DNA of 64,000 nucleotides, taken from the NCBI RefSeq assembly GCF_003933745.1, contig NZ_RSEB01000005.1, positions 186,001 through 250,000 of the forward strand. Direction: 5' to 3'. The translations under genes were made by a program, and so were the position numbers. The stretch is from Glycomyces terrestris (GTDB taxonomy: Bacteria; Actinomycetota; Actinomycetes; Mycobacteriales; Micromonosporaceae). Position 1 is the first letter of the stretch. Every line of letters begins with the position of its first letter. The notes below the pieces were generated by a model, which worked only from the letters and a program-made list of their open reading frames with translations, ran no database searches and was not told the origin of the DNA. Shown piece after piece: positions 41,392 through 49,903 of the stretch.

Positions 41392-41979
41392 ATGGGGAAC
41401 ACCGCGGGGCTCGTGCTCGCCGCAGGCGCCGGGAGGCGCTTCGGCCAGCCCAAGGCCCTCGTCCAGTACGACGGCCGCAGCCTGCTCGACCGGGCCGTGG
41501 CGACGCTGCGCGACGGCGGCTGCCGGCAGGTCCTGGCCGTGCTGGGGGCCGGGGCCGAGCAGGCGCTGTCGGCCGCGCAGGAGGCGTTCACGCCGGTGCT
41601 GAACCGGCGCTGGGGGCAGGGGTTGTCGACGTCGCTGAAGGCCGGACTGGCCGCCGTCCCGGAGCGCTACGACGGGGTCGTGGTGACCCTCGTCGACCAG
41701 CCGCGCGTCGAGGCCGAGGCGGTCCGGCGGCTCATCGCGGCCGCCGACGGCGGGGCGACGGTCGCGATCGCGACGTACGGGGGCCGCCCGGGCCATCCGA
41801 TGTACTTCGCGCGCGAGCACCTGGACGGCATCGCCGCGGGGGCGTCGGGCGACCGCGGGGCGCGCGATTTCATCGCCGCGAACCCGGGCCTGGTGCGCGA
41901 GGTCGCGTGCCCGGGGGACCCGGTGGACGTCGACACCCCGGCCGACCTGGAGGCGCTCCGGCACCCGAGCCCCGCTTAG
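41392..41979 (+). CDS. mocA: MocA-like molybdopterin nucleotidyltransferase
   Basis: MocA adds CMP to molybdopterin to make the MCD form of the cofactor used by several hydroxylases. The 195-residue protein has the nucleotide signature LVLAAGAGRRFGQPKALVQYDG near the start, LVDQPRVEAEAV, the RPGHPMYFAREHL segment and VDVDTPADLE. ATG 41392 is preferred because GAAGGGGG lies 9 bases upstream; ATG 41383 touches that site. It lies 79 bp after pucR and likely serves the xanthine dehydrogenase. Confidence 0.87.
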   Translation: MGNTAGLVLAAGAGRRFGQPKALVQYDGRSLLDRAVATLRDGGCRQVLAVLGAGAEQALSAAQEAFTPVLNRRWGQGLSTSLKAGLAAVPERYDGVVVTLVDQPRVEAEAVRRLIAAADGGATVAIATYGGRPGHPMYFAREHLDGIAAGASGDRGARDFIAANPGLVREVACPGDPVDVDTPADLEALRHPSPA

Positions 41980-42025
41980 CGGCGGGCCCGGTCGCGCACT
42001 GCTGCCAGCGTCGTCAGCGGTGCGT

Positions 42026-42430
42026 CTACGAGAACCAGAGGTCGATCTCGCGCTTCGCGGACTCCTCCGAGTCCGAGGCGTGGATGAGGTTCTGCTGGTT
42101 CGACAGCGAGAAGTCGCCGCGGATGGTCCCCGGCTCGGCCTTGCGCCCGTCGGTGGCGCCGGCGAGCTTGCGCACCACCGGGATCGCCTCGTCCCCCGCC
42201 ACGACCAGGCTCACCAGCGGGCCGGAGGTCATGAAGTCCTTCAGGCCCTCGTAGTAGGGCCGGCCGACGTGCTCGGCGTAGTGCGCGTCCGACAGCGCCG
42301 CGTCCATGGTGCGCAGCCGCAGCTCCTCGACGCGCAGGCCCTTGCGCTCGAGGCGGGCCAGGACCTCGCCGATGAGCCCGCGCCGGACGGCGTCGGGTTT
42401 GATCAGGACGAGGGTGCGCTGTTCGGCCAC
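42026..42430 (-). CDS. ndk: Nucleoside diphosphate kinase
   Basis: Ndk balances nucleoside triphosphates. The 134-residue protein is full length: LVLIKPDAVRRGLIGEV, the MVSGPLV-type loop (MTSGPLVSLVV) and catalytic His117 in NLIHASDS. ATG 42430 is the start. It is divergent from the next gene and stands alone. Confidence 0.97.
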   Translation of the reverse strand: MAEQRTLVLIKPDAVRRGLIGEVLARLERKGLRVEELRLRTMDAALSDAHYAEHVGRPYYEGLKDFMTSGPLVSLVVAGDEAIPVVRKLAGATDGRKAEPGTIRGDFSLSNQQNLIHASDSEESAKREIDLWFS

Positions 42431-42555
42431 GGGAGACTCCTTGAGGCGACTGTCGGATTCGTGGCTGCCATCGTAAGCGATGTTGTGTCCGTTGCCTCAC
42501 CCACGTACGATTCACGTTGAAACCCGGTTTCCCAGTTGCGGATGAGGTGTCCCAG

Positions 42556-44337
42556 ATGCCCTCGAGACAGCCACCCCGTCCCGCCCCGCGGCCTTCCAAG
42601 GCCCCCAGCCGGGGCGGCGCCAAGGGCGGGGCCGCCCGCGGTGGTGCGAAGGGCGCCGCCGCGAAGGGCGGGGCAGGGGCGCGCAAGGCGATGCCCGCGA
42701 AGGCCCAGCCGCGCGGCGGAGCGCGGCAGCAGGCCCGGGGCATGACCGCCGAGCAGCTGCGCCAGCAGCGGCTCCTGATGGACCAGCAGCGCCGCCAGAA
42801 TCAGGCCCGCTGGTGGGCGATCAACCAGCACGCCATGAAGGACCTGCACGCCCGCCAGCACCACGCCGCGGGCGGCGAGGCGATCGGCACGGTCCTCAAC
42901 GCGGACAGGCGGATGCGGTGGCGCACCTCGCGGGCGATCGGCGCCATCACTTTACTGATCCTGGCGTTCTTCTTCACGTCCATGGCGATCGGCGCGCAGA
43001 GCGTCGGCATCGCCGTGCTCGCGTTCCTGTGCCTGGCCGGGACGATCACGTTCTTCACGGTCGAGCACTCGGCCCGGCGCTTCCCGCAGCCGGTCCCGGC
43101 GCCGCCGCTCATCGGGCAGCACCGGCTCGAAGACCTCATCGTCGAGGACGACCCGCCGCGCGGCGCGGCCGTCAAGCAGACCGAGCCCGGCTCGCTCGAC
43201 GACCTGTTCGCGCCCGACCGGCCCGAGACCGCGCCCGTGCCGCCTCCCGCTGCGGCGCAACCGGTCCCGGAGCCGCCGAAGCCGCCCGCCCCACCGGTCG
43301 CGGCCCCCGTGGAGGAACCGCCCGCCGCGGTTCCGGCCGAGGAGCCGCCGGCCGCGTCCGTTCCTGTGGAGGAACCGCCGGCCGCGCCCGGGACCGCCGC
43401 CGCGGTTCCGGTGGAGGAACCGCCAACCGCTCCCGCGGCACCCGCCGCGGCGGCGCAGACCGCGCCGGTCGAGGCGCCCGTCGAGCAGCCCGCCGCGGAG
43501 CCGGAGCCGCCGCTTTCCGCCCCGGCCGCGCCGATCGTCATGGTGCCGATCGACGAACCCGAACCCGAACCGGACGAGGCCGCTCCGGCCGCGGTCGAAG
43601 CGGCACCCGCTGCGCCCGAACCTGACGCGGAGCCCCGGGAACCGCAGGCGGCGGCCGCGGCCCCCGCCGAACCGCAGACATCGTCCCCTGTGGACTCCGC
43701 CTCGTCGGAGTCGGCGCCGCTCCCCGCGGACCCGCCGACGTCGGCGTTCACGCTGCCGAGTGAGCAGATCGGCGGCGGCCCCGCCGCCGGGACCGCCCCG
43801 GCCGAAGCGCCGAAGGACGCGCCGCCGCAGGCGAAGGGACCCATCGCCGAGGCCGCCGCGAAGCTGCGCTCGCCCTCCCCGCCGCGCCCGCGCACCTCCG
43901 AGGAGGGCAGCAGCCTCGCGAAGGACCTCGCCGAACTGCTCCTCTCCGACGAGCGCCTCGGCGGCGCCGACGTCACCGACGTGGCCGCGACCCTCGTGGT
44001 CGCCGACCTCCAGCGCTCGGTCGAGTTCTACACGGACGCACTCGGACTCGCGATCTCCGACCGCACCGAGGAGGCGGCCGTCCTCGACGCCGGCTTCGGG
44101 AAGATCCTGCTGTGGGAGCGCCCCGACGCCCCGCCCGGCGAGACCGGGGTCATGCACCTGACCTTCGAGGTCGGCGACATCGACGCCGCGTTCACCCAGA
44201 TGAACGAGGCCGGCGTCCAGTTCCTGCACCTGCCGCGCACCGCGCTGCTGGGCCAGAACTACGAGATGCGGGCGGCCGCGTTCCGCGACCCCGACGGCCA
44301 CGGCCTCGCCATCACCGAGCACCGGGAGCGCGAGTAG
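42556..44337 (+). CDS. Membrane protein fused to a glyoxalase/VOC domain through a long Pro/Ala linker
   Basis: The protein has 593 residues. A basic Gly/Ala/Pro/Arg-rich start (1-55) is followed by a helical RQQRLLMDQQ... segment and two membrane spans at about 126-170 (ITLLILAFFFTSMAIGA and VGIAVLAFLCLAGTITFF). A linker of about 280 residues holds repeated VEEPPAA-type units. The last 120 residues form a VOC/glyoxalase fold (ATLVVADLQRSVEFYTDALG... AAFRDPDGHGLAITEH). ATG 42556 is chosen because GAGG lies 8 bases before it; a longer frame opens at TTG 42517. I do not know this architecture. Confidence 0.8.
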   Translation: MPSRQPPRPAPRPSKAPSRGGAKGGAARGGAKGAAAKGGAGARKAMPAKAQPRGGARQQARGMTAEQLRQQRLLMDQQRRQNQARWWAINQHAMKDLHARQHHAAGGEAIGTVLNADRRMRWRTSRAIGAITLLILAFFFTSMAIGAQSVGIAVLAFLCLAGTITFFTVEHSARRFPQPVPAPPLIGQHRLEDLIVEDDPPRGAAVKQTEPGSLDDLFAPDRPETAPVPPPAAAQPVPEPPKPPAPPVAAPVEEPPAAVPAEEPPAASVPVEEPPAAPGTAAAVPVEEPPTAPAAPAAAAQTAPVEAPVEQPAAEPEPPLSAPAAPIVMVPIDEPEPEPDEAAPAAVEAAPAAPEPDAEPREPQAAAAAPAEPQTSSPVDSASSESAPLPADPPTSAFTLPSEQIGGGPAAGTAPAEAPKDAPPQAKGPIAEAAAKLRSPSPPRPRTSEEGSSLAKDLAELLLSDERLGGADVTDVAATLVVADLQRSVEFYTDALGLAISDRTEEAAVLDAGFGKILLWERPDAPPGETGVMHLTFEVGDIDAAFTQMNEAGVQFLHLPRTALLGQNYEMRAAAFRDPDGHGLAITEHRERE

Positions 44338-44377
44338 CGACCGAGAACCCGTCCCGCCCTTGCGAAGTGGAGTGCCC

Positions 44378-45403
44378 ATGCTCATCGTCGGCGAGATCCA
44401 CACCGCGCTGCTGCCGCATTCGCGGCCGCTGACGCCCGAAGAGGCCCGCGCGGCCCTGTCGCTCGCGGTCGGCGAGAGCGTCGTGCAGTGGGCGCGGCCC
44501 GTCCCGCACACCGCGTCCCCGACGCTCCTGCACGGCGTGGACTGCAAACTGCCGCTCGCCCCGAAGCAGGACAACCCGCACGCCGACGACCGGTCCGCGA
44601 ACGGCTCGGTCCGCGCCGTCGGCACCGTCTGCTCCCGCGCGGTCCTCACCGGCGGGCACCTGCTCCAGGGCTCCTCCTGGACCGCGGTGCTGCCGCCGAC
44701 CCAGCCGCGCCGGATGCCGTGGTCGTACTACCTGGCCCGGCCCGGGACGCTCGAGACGATCGGGAACTTCGAGGCCGAGCGGCTCGCGCGCGCGTTCCTC
44801 GCCGCCGACGCCCGCCGCGACCGGTCCGAGCTCCTCGACACCGCCGCGATCGCCCGGCACTCCATCCACGACGTGCTCGCCCGCCCCGTGCTCGACCAGC
44901 GCCCGCCGATCAAGACCGGCTCGACCCGGCTGCGGTGGGCGGCCGTCGCCGACCCCGCCGCCGGGAACGCCGTCGCGTTCCGGCTCGTCGGCGGCGACCG
45001 GCGGCGCCTGAGCATCGCCACCGGCCCGGTCGAGCCCGAGGCCGTGGCCGCCGCGGCCGAGGACCTCGCCGTCCACGACTGGCTGCTCACCGCCGTCGCG
45101 GCCCGCATCGCGCTCGCGAAGATCGGCGAGGACCCGCGGCACACGCTGCGCACCCTCCGCCCGGTCGTCGACCACCTCCTGCACCTGTGGTCGGCGGGCG
45201 CGCGGACCTCCCGCGAGCTCGAGTTCGTGTGGGACGCCCTGGAGCGCCGCCCCGGCCTCTCGCGCCAGTGGGCGACCATGACCGAGCGCGTCAGGTCCCA
45301 GATCGACTACGGCGCCGCCGATCTCGCCGTCCAGGTCCTCGAGATGCTCGAACGCGACCGCAGCCGCGGCTCCGGCCCCGACCACTTCCGCGGCCGGCCC
45401 TAG
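44378..45403 (+). CDS. SCO2521-family protein
   Basis: The protein has 341 residues with no signal peptide or membrane span. MLIVGEIHTALLPHSRPLT and RAVGTVCSRAVLTGGHLLQG, plus PWSYYLARPGTLETIG, match what I recall of the SCO2521 family, an actinobacterial group without known function. Start ATG 44378 follows GGAG by 6 bases. It is convergent with the SCO2522-like gene. In the Streptomyces set these genes cluster, so a shared system is likely. Confidence 0.72.
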   Translation: MLIVGEIHTALLPHSRPLTPEEARAALSLAVGESVVQWARPVPHTASPTLLHGVDCKLPLAPKQDNPHADDRSANGSVRAVGTVCSRAVLTGGHLLQGSSWTAVLPPTQPRRMPWSYYLARPGTLETIGNFEAERLARAFLAADARRDRSELLDTAAIARHSIHDVLARPVLDQRPPIKTGSTRLRWAAVADPAAGNAVAFRLVGGDRRRLSIATGPVEPEAVAAAAEDLAVHDWLLTAVAARIALAKIGEDPRHTLRTLRPVVDHLLHLWSAGARTSRELEFVWDALERRPGLSRQWATMTERVRSQIDYGAADLAVQVLEMLERDRSRGSGPDHFRGRP

Positions 45404-45415
45404 TTCGTGTCCCAC

Positions 45416-45440
45416 GACCCGGACGGACCGCACCCGGGTC
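45416..45440. terminator. Hairpin between convergent SCO2521- and SCO2522-like genes
   Basis: Arms 45416-45422 and 45434-45440 (7 bp) enclose an 11-base loop in the 49-bp gap. It could end either transcript. Confidence 0.4.
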
Positions 45441-45452
45441 ATGAAACCCCAC

Positions 45453-46451
45453 CTAGAGCGGCCCTTGGAAGATGTAGCTGAGCCGGTCCACGAGCTCGGC
45501 CGGGAGCGTCATGCCCTCCCGCTCGGCCGACTTGCGGATCGACTCGACAGCGCCCGCGTCGGGCCTGACGCTGCCGCAGATGACGCGCACCGCGTGCTCC
45601 ACCTCCAGGAAGTCCACCGATAGGACCGACACGGTCCGGTACGCCGGGAACGGGAACGCCGCCGGGTTCAGCTGGAGGATCGGCGGCATCTCCGCCCACC
45701 GGTCCGGGAAGCGGCGCCCCGGGCCGCGCCGCCCGGGCGCGTGGCCGTGCTCGGCCGGCACCAGCGACTCGACCGGCTCGGGCACCCCGATGCGCCGGCC
45801 CTGGTCGCGCAGCACGCCCAGGCGCAGCAGCTGCCAGACCGCGGCGAGCATCGGGCACGACCAGCGGCGGCCCTGCGGGGTGTCGTTCCACAGCTCGACG
45901 TCGAGGAACACCGAGTGCTCGCGCCGCGCGTTCTGGCTCGGCGGCACCCACCGCAGCGGCGCGCCCATCGCGATCCCGCGCGGCTTCGGCGTCGGCACCC
46001 CGTTCGGGAGCCAGCCGAGGTCGGAGACCGGTGGCCGGGAGCCGTTCGTGCCCGGCGGCGGCTCGAACACGATCCGGTCGGCGACGAGCCCGGCGAGGTC
46101 CAAGGGCCCCATGCGGTCGCACGAGGACTCCCGGGCGAGGTAGTCGATGCGCAGTCCCGCGTCCGCGGCGGCCTCGACCACGGTCGCGATGAGCCGCTCG
46201 GGTTCGGGCAGGTCCTGGTGGAAGTAGTCGTCCACGAGGTAGCAGGTCGAGACGCGCGGCCGGCGGCCCCCGAGGCGCTTCGTGAGCGCCTCGGTCGTGC
46301 CGTGGACCCACGCCGCCGCCGACGCCATCTCCTCCTTGAGCGCGTCGGGCCGGGCGAGGTCGTCGGCGTACAGGTGCCCGACCTCGATCGACAGGTGCGA
46401 CATCCCGAACCGCTCGGTGCGCTGCTTGGCGCTGGTCTCCTCGTACGTCAC
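45453..46451 (-). CDS. SCO2522-family protein
   Basis: This soluble protein has 332 residues. Sequence includes RFGMSHLSIEVGHLYADDL, VSTCYLVDDYFHQDL, then LDLAGLVADRIVFEPPP and a conserved C-terminal stretch with YRTVSVLSVDFLEVEHAVRVI. The function is unknown. The GTG at 46451 overlaps the stop of the P-loop gene (GTGA), so it is the third gene of a coupled set 47395-49260 / 46448-47392 / 45453-46451. Confidence 0.75.
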   Translation of the reverse strand: MTYEETSAKQRTERFGMSHLSIEVGHLYADDLARPDALKEEMASAAAWVHGTTEALTKRLGGRRPRVSTCYLVDDYFHQDLPEPERLIATVVEAAADAGLRIDYLARESSCDRMGPLDLAGLVADRIVFEPPPGTNGSRPPVSDLGWLPNGVPTPKPRGIAMGAPLRWVPPSQNARREHSVFLDVELWNDTPQGRRWSCPMLAAVWQLLRLGVLRDQGRRIGVPEPVESLVPAEHGHAPGRRGPGRRFPDRWAEMPPILQLNPAAFPFPAYRTVSVLSVDFLEVEHAVRVICGSVRPDAGAVESIRKSAEREGMTLPAELVDRLSYIFQGPL

Positions 46452-47392
46452 TCGATCCCCCGCACGCTCGCCTCGAGTCCGGGCACGAACAGCTCCTCGG
46501 CCGAACGGGCCGCCAGGTCGGCGAAGGCCCGCACGGTCTCCTGGTTCGCGATCCGCAGCGTCACCGTGTCGGCGTCGGTGATGATCTGCTCGCGCCACTG
46601 GAGCACCGGGTCGAGGGGGACCGACCCGAGCAGGTTCATGCGGCCGAGCTTGAGCCGGGCCGCCATCTGGTGCAGGTCGGCGTCGATCTTGCGCAGCCAC
46701 CGGATCTGGGTCGCCTCCAGGCCCGAGAGGTCGGCGCCGTCGGGGTCGACGACCGCGGTGCGCACGTACCGGATCGAGGCGAGGAGCTTGCGCTGGTACT
46801 CCTCCCCGTACGCCTTCGCGGTCTCGACCAGGCCGCGCTCGCCGTACACGAGCGAGTGGGCGGCGATGACGTGCTGCTTCGTCCAGCGGTGGTAGACAAT
46901 CCAGCGCCACGGCAGGTTCGCGAGCTCGGCGCGGGCGGTGGCGGCCATGACCATCTCCGTGGCGTGCGAGCGGCCCGCGGACAGGTCCACGATGACGAGG
47001 TCGTACTCGCGCGAGAGCTCCTGGAGGAGCTTGACGCAGCGGTCGACGGTGTGCTCGTCGCCGGGGAACTCCGAGCCGTCGGCGTCGCCGGGGCACAGCA
47101 CCAGCTCGCCGGCGCCGTCGGGGCGCGCCTGGAGCTCGGCGCGGTCGCTCACCGCCCACACCGAGTGCCGCTCCGGCTCGGACGCGAGGTCCTGGAGGTA
47201 CTCGTGGACGCCGTTGCCGTACGTGCCGTGCTCGAGGTCGTCGATGCCGAAGATCGCGCCGGCGGTGGGCGAACCGAAGTCAAAGTCCACATAGCACACG
47301 TTCATGCCCTGGACGGCGCGGCGGTACGCGAGATTGCACGAGGAGACCGACCGGCCCGTGCCGCCCTTGTCCGAGGTCGCGAACAGCAGCAT
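46448..47392 (-). CDS. ParA/MinD-like protein with variant P-loop (SCO2523 family)
   Basis: The protein has 314 residues. The fold is that of ParA/MinD ATPases: MLLFATSDKGGTGRS at the N-terminus, VCYVDFDFGSPTAG, and YDLVIVDLSAGRSH as Walker B. In the canonical motif KGGxGKT the lysine before Ser/Thr is here Arg14, so ATP binding may be altered. ATG 47392 has GGAG 7 bases upstream; a GTG at 47398 that overlaps the SCO2524-like stop is the alternative. It is coupled to both neighbours. Confidence 0.82.
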   Translation of the reverse strand: MLLFATSDKGGTGRSVSSCNLAYRRAVQGMNVCYVDFDFGSPTAGAIFGIDDLEHGTYGNGVHEYLQDLASEPERHSVWAVSDRAELQARPDGAGELVLCPGDADGSEFPGDEHTVDRCVKLLQELSREYDLVIVDLSAGRSHATEMVMAATARAELANLPWRWIVYHRWTKQHVIAAHSLVYGERGLVETAKAYGEEYQRKLLASIRYVRTAVVDPDGADLSGLEATQIRWLRKIDADLHQMAARLKLGRMNLLGSVPLDPVLQWREQIITDADTVTLRIANQETVRAFADLAARSAEELFVPGLEASVRGIE

Positions 47393-47394
47393 CG

Positions 47395-49260
47395 TCACAC
47401 TCCGGTCTCGGCGTCGCGGCCGGCCGCGATGAGCCGGTCGAGGTCGATGAGGGCCTTGACGCCCAGCGAGAACGCGGTGCCGGGCCGCTCGTCCACGACC
47501 TCCTTGGCGTGGCGGATCGTCAGCCCCACCGAGCGGATCTCCTGCGCCAGCGCGGGTCCGGCGTTCCCCGAGCCGCGCAGCAGCTCCTGGTCGTAGATGT
47601 GCTCGGCCTCCACCAGCAGCTCGTGCGCGAGCGCCTCCAGGCTCCGGGAGCGGGCGGGCTCGGAGCCGGCGAACTGGGCGGCGAGCACCATGGCCTCGAC
47701 GACGCGGATCGTGAAGTGCCAGGACGGGTCCTCGAAGTGGTTCGGCAGCTCGGTGAAGACCTGGCGGGGCTGGTCCCACAGGCGGGAGGCGCGGCCGTCG
47801 CGGATGCGCCTGCGCGCCAGGTGGTCCCAGACGAGGTCGGCGACCTCGAGGAGTTGGGCGCGGGCGTTGATGGTGACGAGGAGGCCGGCGGCGTCGTAGA
47901 GGCGCTTGAGCAGCAGCGGCGCGAAGTCGACCATGTTCCAGATCATGGCCGGGCCGTCGAGCTTCTCGATGCCGGCGAGTTCGGCCTTGACGCCGGGGAA
48001 GTGCATCTCGACGGCGCGGTCGCCGACGAGGGGGCGGCGGGTGATGCGGCCGCGGTTGGCGAGCTCCACGAGGACGTTCGCGAGGCGGATGAGGTCGTCG
48101 TCGCCGCCGCGGCTGGAGCCGAACGTCTCGGTGGCGACGGCGCAGACGAGGAGGCTGTAGTAGTCGTACTCGAGGCCGTCGGTGGTGCGCCACGGGACGT
48201 CCTCGAGGGGCCACTTGGAGCCGCCGCCGAAGGAGGCGACCATGGCCCAGTAGCGGCGGGTGACGTCGAGGCGGATCTGGAGCGACTGGGCGAGGCGGCG
48301 CTCCTCCTCGGTGAGGAGGTTGCGGCGCATGACGCGGTCGGAGAACAGGGTGGCGATGGCTTCGAGGGCGACCACGGTGAAGTACAGGTAGGGGGCGTCC
48401 TCGGCGCGGCCGACGCGCTGGGTGGAGGTGTCGGAGACGTCGGGGATGTCGGGGGCCTTCTCGACCACGGACCAGGACCAGCCGATCTCGAACAGCTTCG
48501 TGGGCGCCTCGACGCCGGCGGTGCCGCCGGAGCCGACGGTGATGGTGCGCAGGGTCGCGATGATCTCCTCGGCCTCTTCCCTGAAGCGGCGCACGATCTT
48601 GCGGTCGGGCTGGCCGTCGACGTTGATGAGGGCGATGAGCTGGCGGCCGAAGTCGTCGTCGGCGTCGAAGGTGGACACGGCGAAGGAGCGCAGGAGGCCG
48701 GTGATCGCGCCGAGGAGGCGGCGGTGGATGATCCGCTGCACGTGCTCGAGTTCGCGGACGAGGTCGGCGCGGCCCATGCGGTCGACGGTGGGCGCGAAGT
48801 CGGCGAGGAAGGTGAGGGCGGCGAGGCTGAGCGGGATGGCGAGCGCGAAGCCCTCGGTGACGTCGATGCCGCGCTGCTCGGGGGCGGCCTCGCGGGTGCG
48901 GTCGACGCGGTGCATGTTGGAGCCGCCGGAGTAGACGGGGACGCCGTCGGCGTCGACGTGCTTCTCCATGTAGTCCTTGACGAGCCGCATGATCCGGATG
49001 GGGATCTCGACGGCGTCGCCGAGGCCGGAGAGCGCTTCGAGGACGGCGTCGCTGGTGGCGTCGGGGTCGGCGTAGCGGAGGTCGGGGAGCTCCTGCGCGG
49101 GGTAGAGCAGGCACAGGAGCTGCTGGGCGTCGCCGACAGCGTCGGAGTCGTTGCGGCCGCCCCAGTGCCATTCGCGGCGCTTGGAGCCGTCCTCGGCGGG
49201 GCGCCAGCTGTAGGCGATCTGGGCCTTCCAGATGTCGAGGAGCTGTTGCCGGGGCTGCAT
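47395..49260 (-). CDS. SCO2524-family protein
   Basis: This is a large, mostly helical soluble protein of 621 residues. It begins MQPRQQLLDIWKAQIAYSW and has YPAQELPDLRYADPDATSDAVL, RGIDVTEGFALAIPLSLAAL and long stretches of alpha-helix. I recall this as the SCO2524 family. No catalytic motif is apparent. It is the first gene of the operon with the P-loop and SCO2522-like genes. ATG 49260 is used; GTG 49275 is possible. A weak ribosome site (GTGAAG) precedes it. Confidence 0.75.
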   Translation of the reverse strand: MQPRQQLLDIWKAQIAYSWRPAEDGSKRREWHWGGRNDSDAVGDAQQLLCLLYPAQELPDLRYADPDATSDAVLEALSGLGDAVEIPIRIMRLVKDYMEKHVDADGVPVYSGGSNMHRVDRTREAAPEQRGIDVTEGFALAIPLSLAALTFLADFAPTVDRMGRADLVRELEHVQRIIHRRLLGAITGLLRSFAVSTFDADDDFGRQLIALINVDGQPDRKIVRRFREEAEEIIATLRTITVGSGGTAGVEAPTKLFEIGWSWSVVEKAPDIPDVSDTSTQRVGRAEDAPYLYFTVVALEAIATLFSDRVMRRNLLTEEERRLAQSLQIRLDVTRRYWAMVASFGGGSKWPLEDVPWRTTDGLEYDYYSLLVCAVATETFGSSRGGDDDLIRLANVLVELANRGRITRRPLVGDRAVEMHFPGVKAELAGIEKLDGPAMIWNMVDFAPLLLKRLYDAAGLLVTINARAQLLEVADLVWDHLARRRIRDGRASRLWDQPRQVFTELPNHFEDPSWHFTIRVVEAMVLAAQFAGSEPARSRSLEALAHELLVEAEHIYDQELLRGSGNAGPALAQEIRSVGLTIRHAKEVVDERPGTAFSLGVKALIDLDRLIAAGRDAETGV

Positions 49261-49385
49261 CTTCACGGGGACCACCGCCGAGCGCTCAGGGGGCCGAAAC
49301 GGACAGGTTCACTATGGCACGCCGAGGCGACGCGAACCGTCTCGCAGAACGCGTGGTGTCGGCTACCCGACAGATGCGGTCCGGG

Positions 49386-49901
49386 TCAGGCCTTGAGCTC
49401 GTAGACGCTGCACGGCACGTCGAACCCCGGGACGGTCGTCTCGCGTTCGAGGGCCATGCCGAGCTTCTCGGCGACGCGGACCGACGCGGCGTTGTCGGAG
49501 TGGATGCAGGAGACGAGCCGGTCGAGGCCGAGCTCGCCGAAGGCGAAGCCGACCACGGCACGGGCGGCCTCGGGCGCGTAGCCGCGGCCCCAGCGGGGGC
49601 GGGCGATCCGCCACCCGACCTCGGTGACGGGGAGGATCTCGGGCAGGAACGTCGGCGTGGCGAGGATGCCGAGGCCGACGAGGTCGCCGGTGTCCCGTTC
49701 GGACACCGCGAAGATGCCCCAGCCGTGCTCGTCCCAGTGCGCGGCCGACTTCGCGGTGAGCGCCTCGGTCTGCTCCATCGTGCGGGGCTCGCCCGTGCCG
49801 ATGTAGCGCATGACCTCGGGGTCGGCGTTGATCGGCGCGAGGGCCGCCGCGTCGGCGGCGGCGAGGGGGCGGAGGCGCAGGCGCGCGGTCTCGAGTTCCA
49901 T
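49386..49901 (-). CDS. GNAT-family N-acetyltransferase (RimJ/RimL-like)
   Basis: The protein has 171 residues. METLARLRLRPL-like start (ELETARLRLRPLAAAD), MRYIGTGEP, IFAVSERDTGDLVGLGIL, the acetyl-CoA loop region RWGRGYAPEAARAVVGFAF and SVRVAEKLGMALERE are typical of the RimJ/RimL group. The substrate is unknown. The gene lies 3 to 6 bases after the DUF4233-like gene, with a possible GTG start that overlaps its stop. Confidence 0.88.
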   Translation of the reverse strand: MELETARLRLRPLAAADAAALAPINADPEVMRYIGTGEPRTMEQTEALTAKSAAHWDEHGWGIFAVSERDTGDLVGLGILATPTFLPEILPVTEVGWRIARPRWGRGYAPEAARAVVGFAFGELGLDRLVSCIHSDNAASVRVAEKLGMALERETTVPGFDVPCSVYELKA

Positions 49902-49903
49902 GG

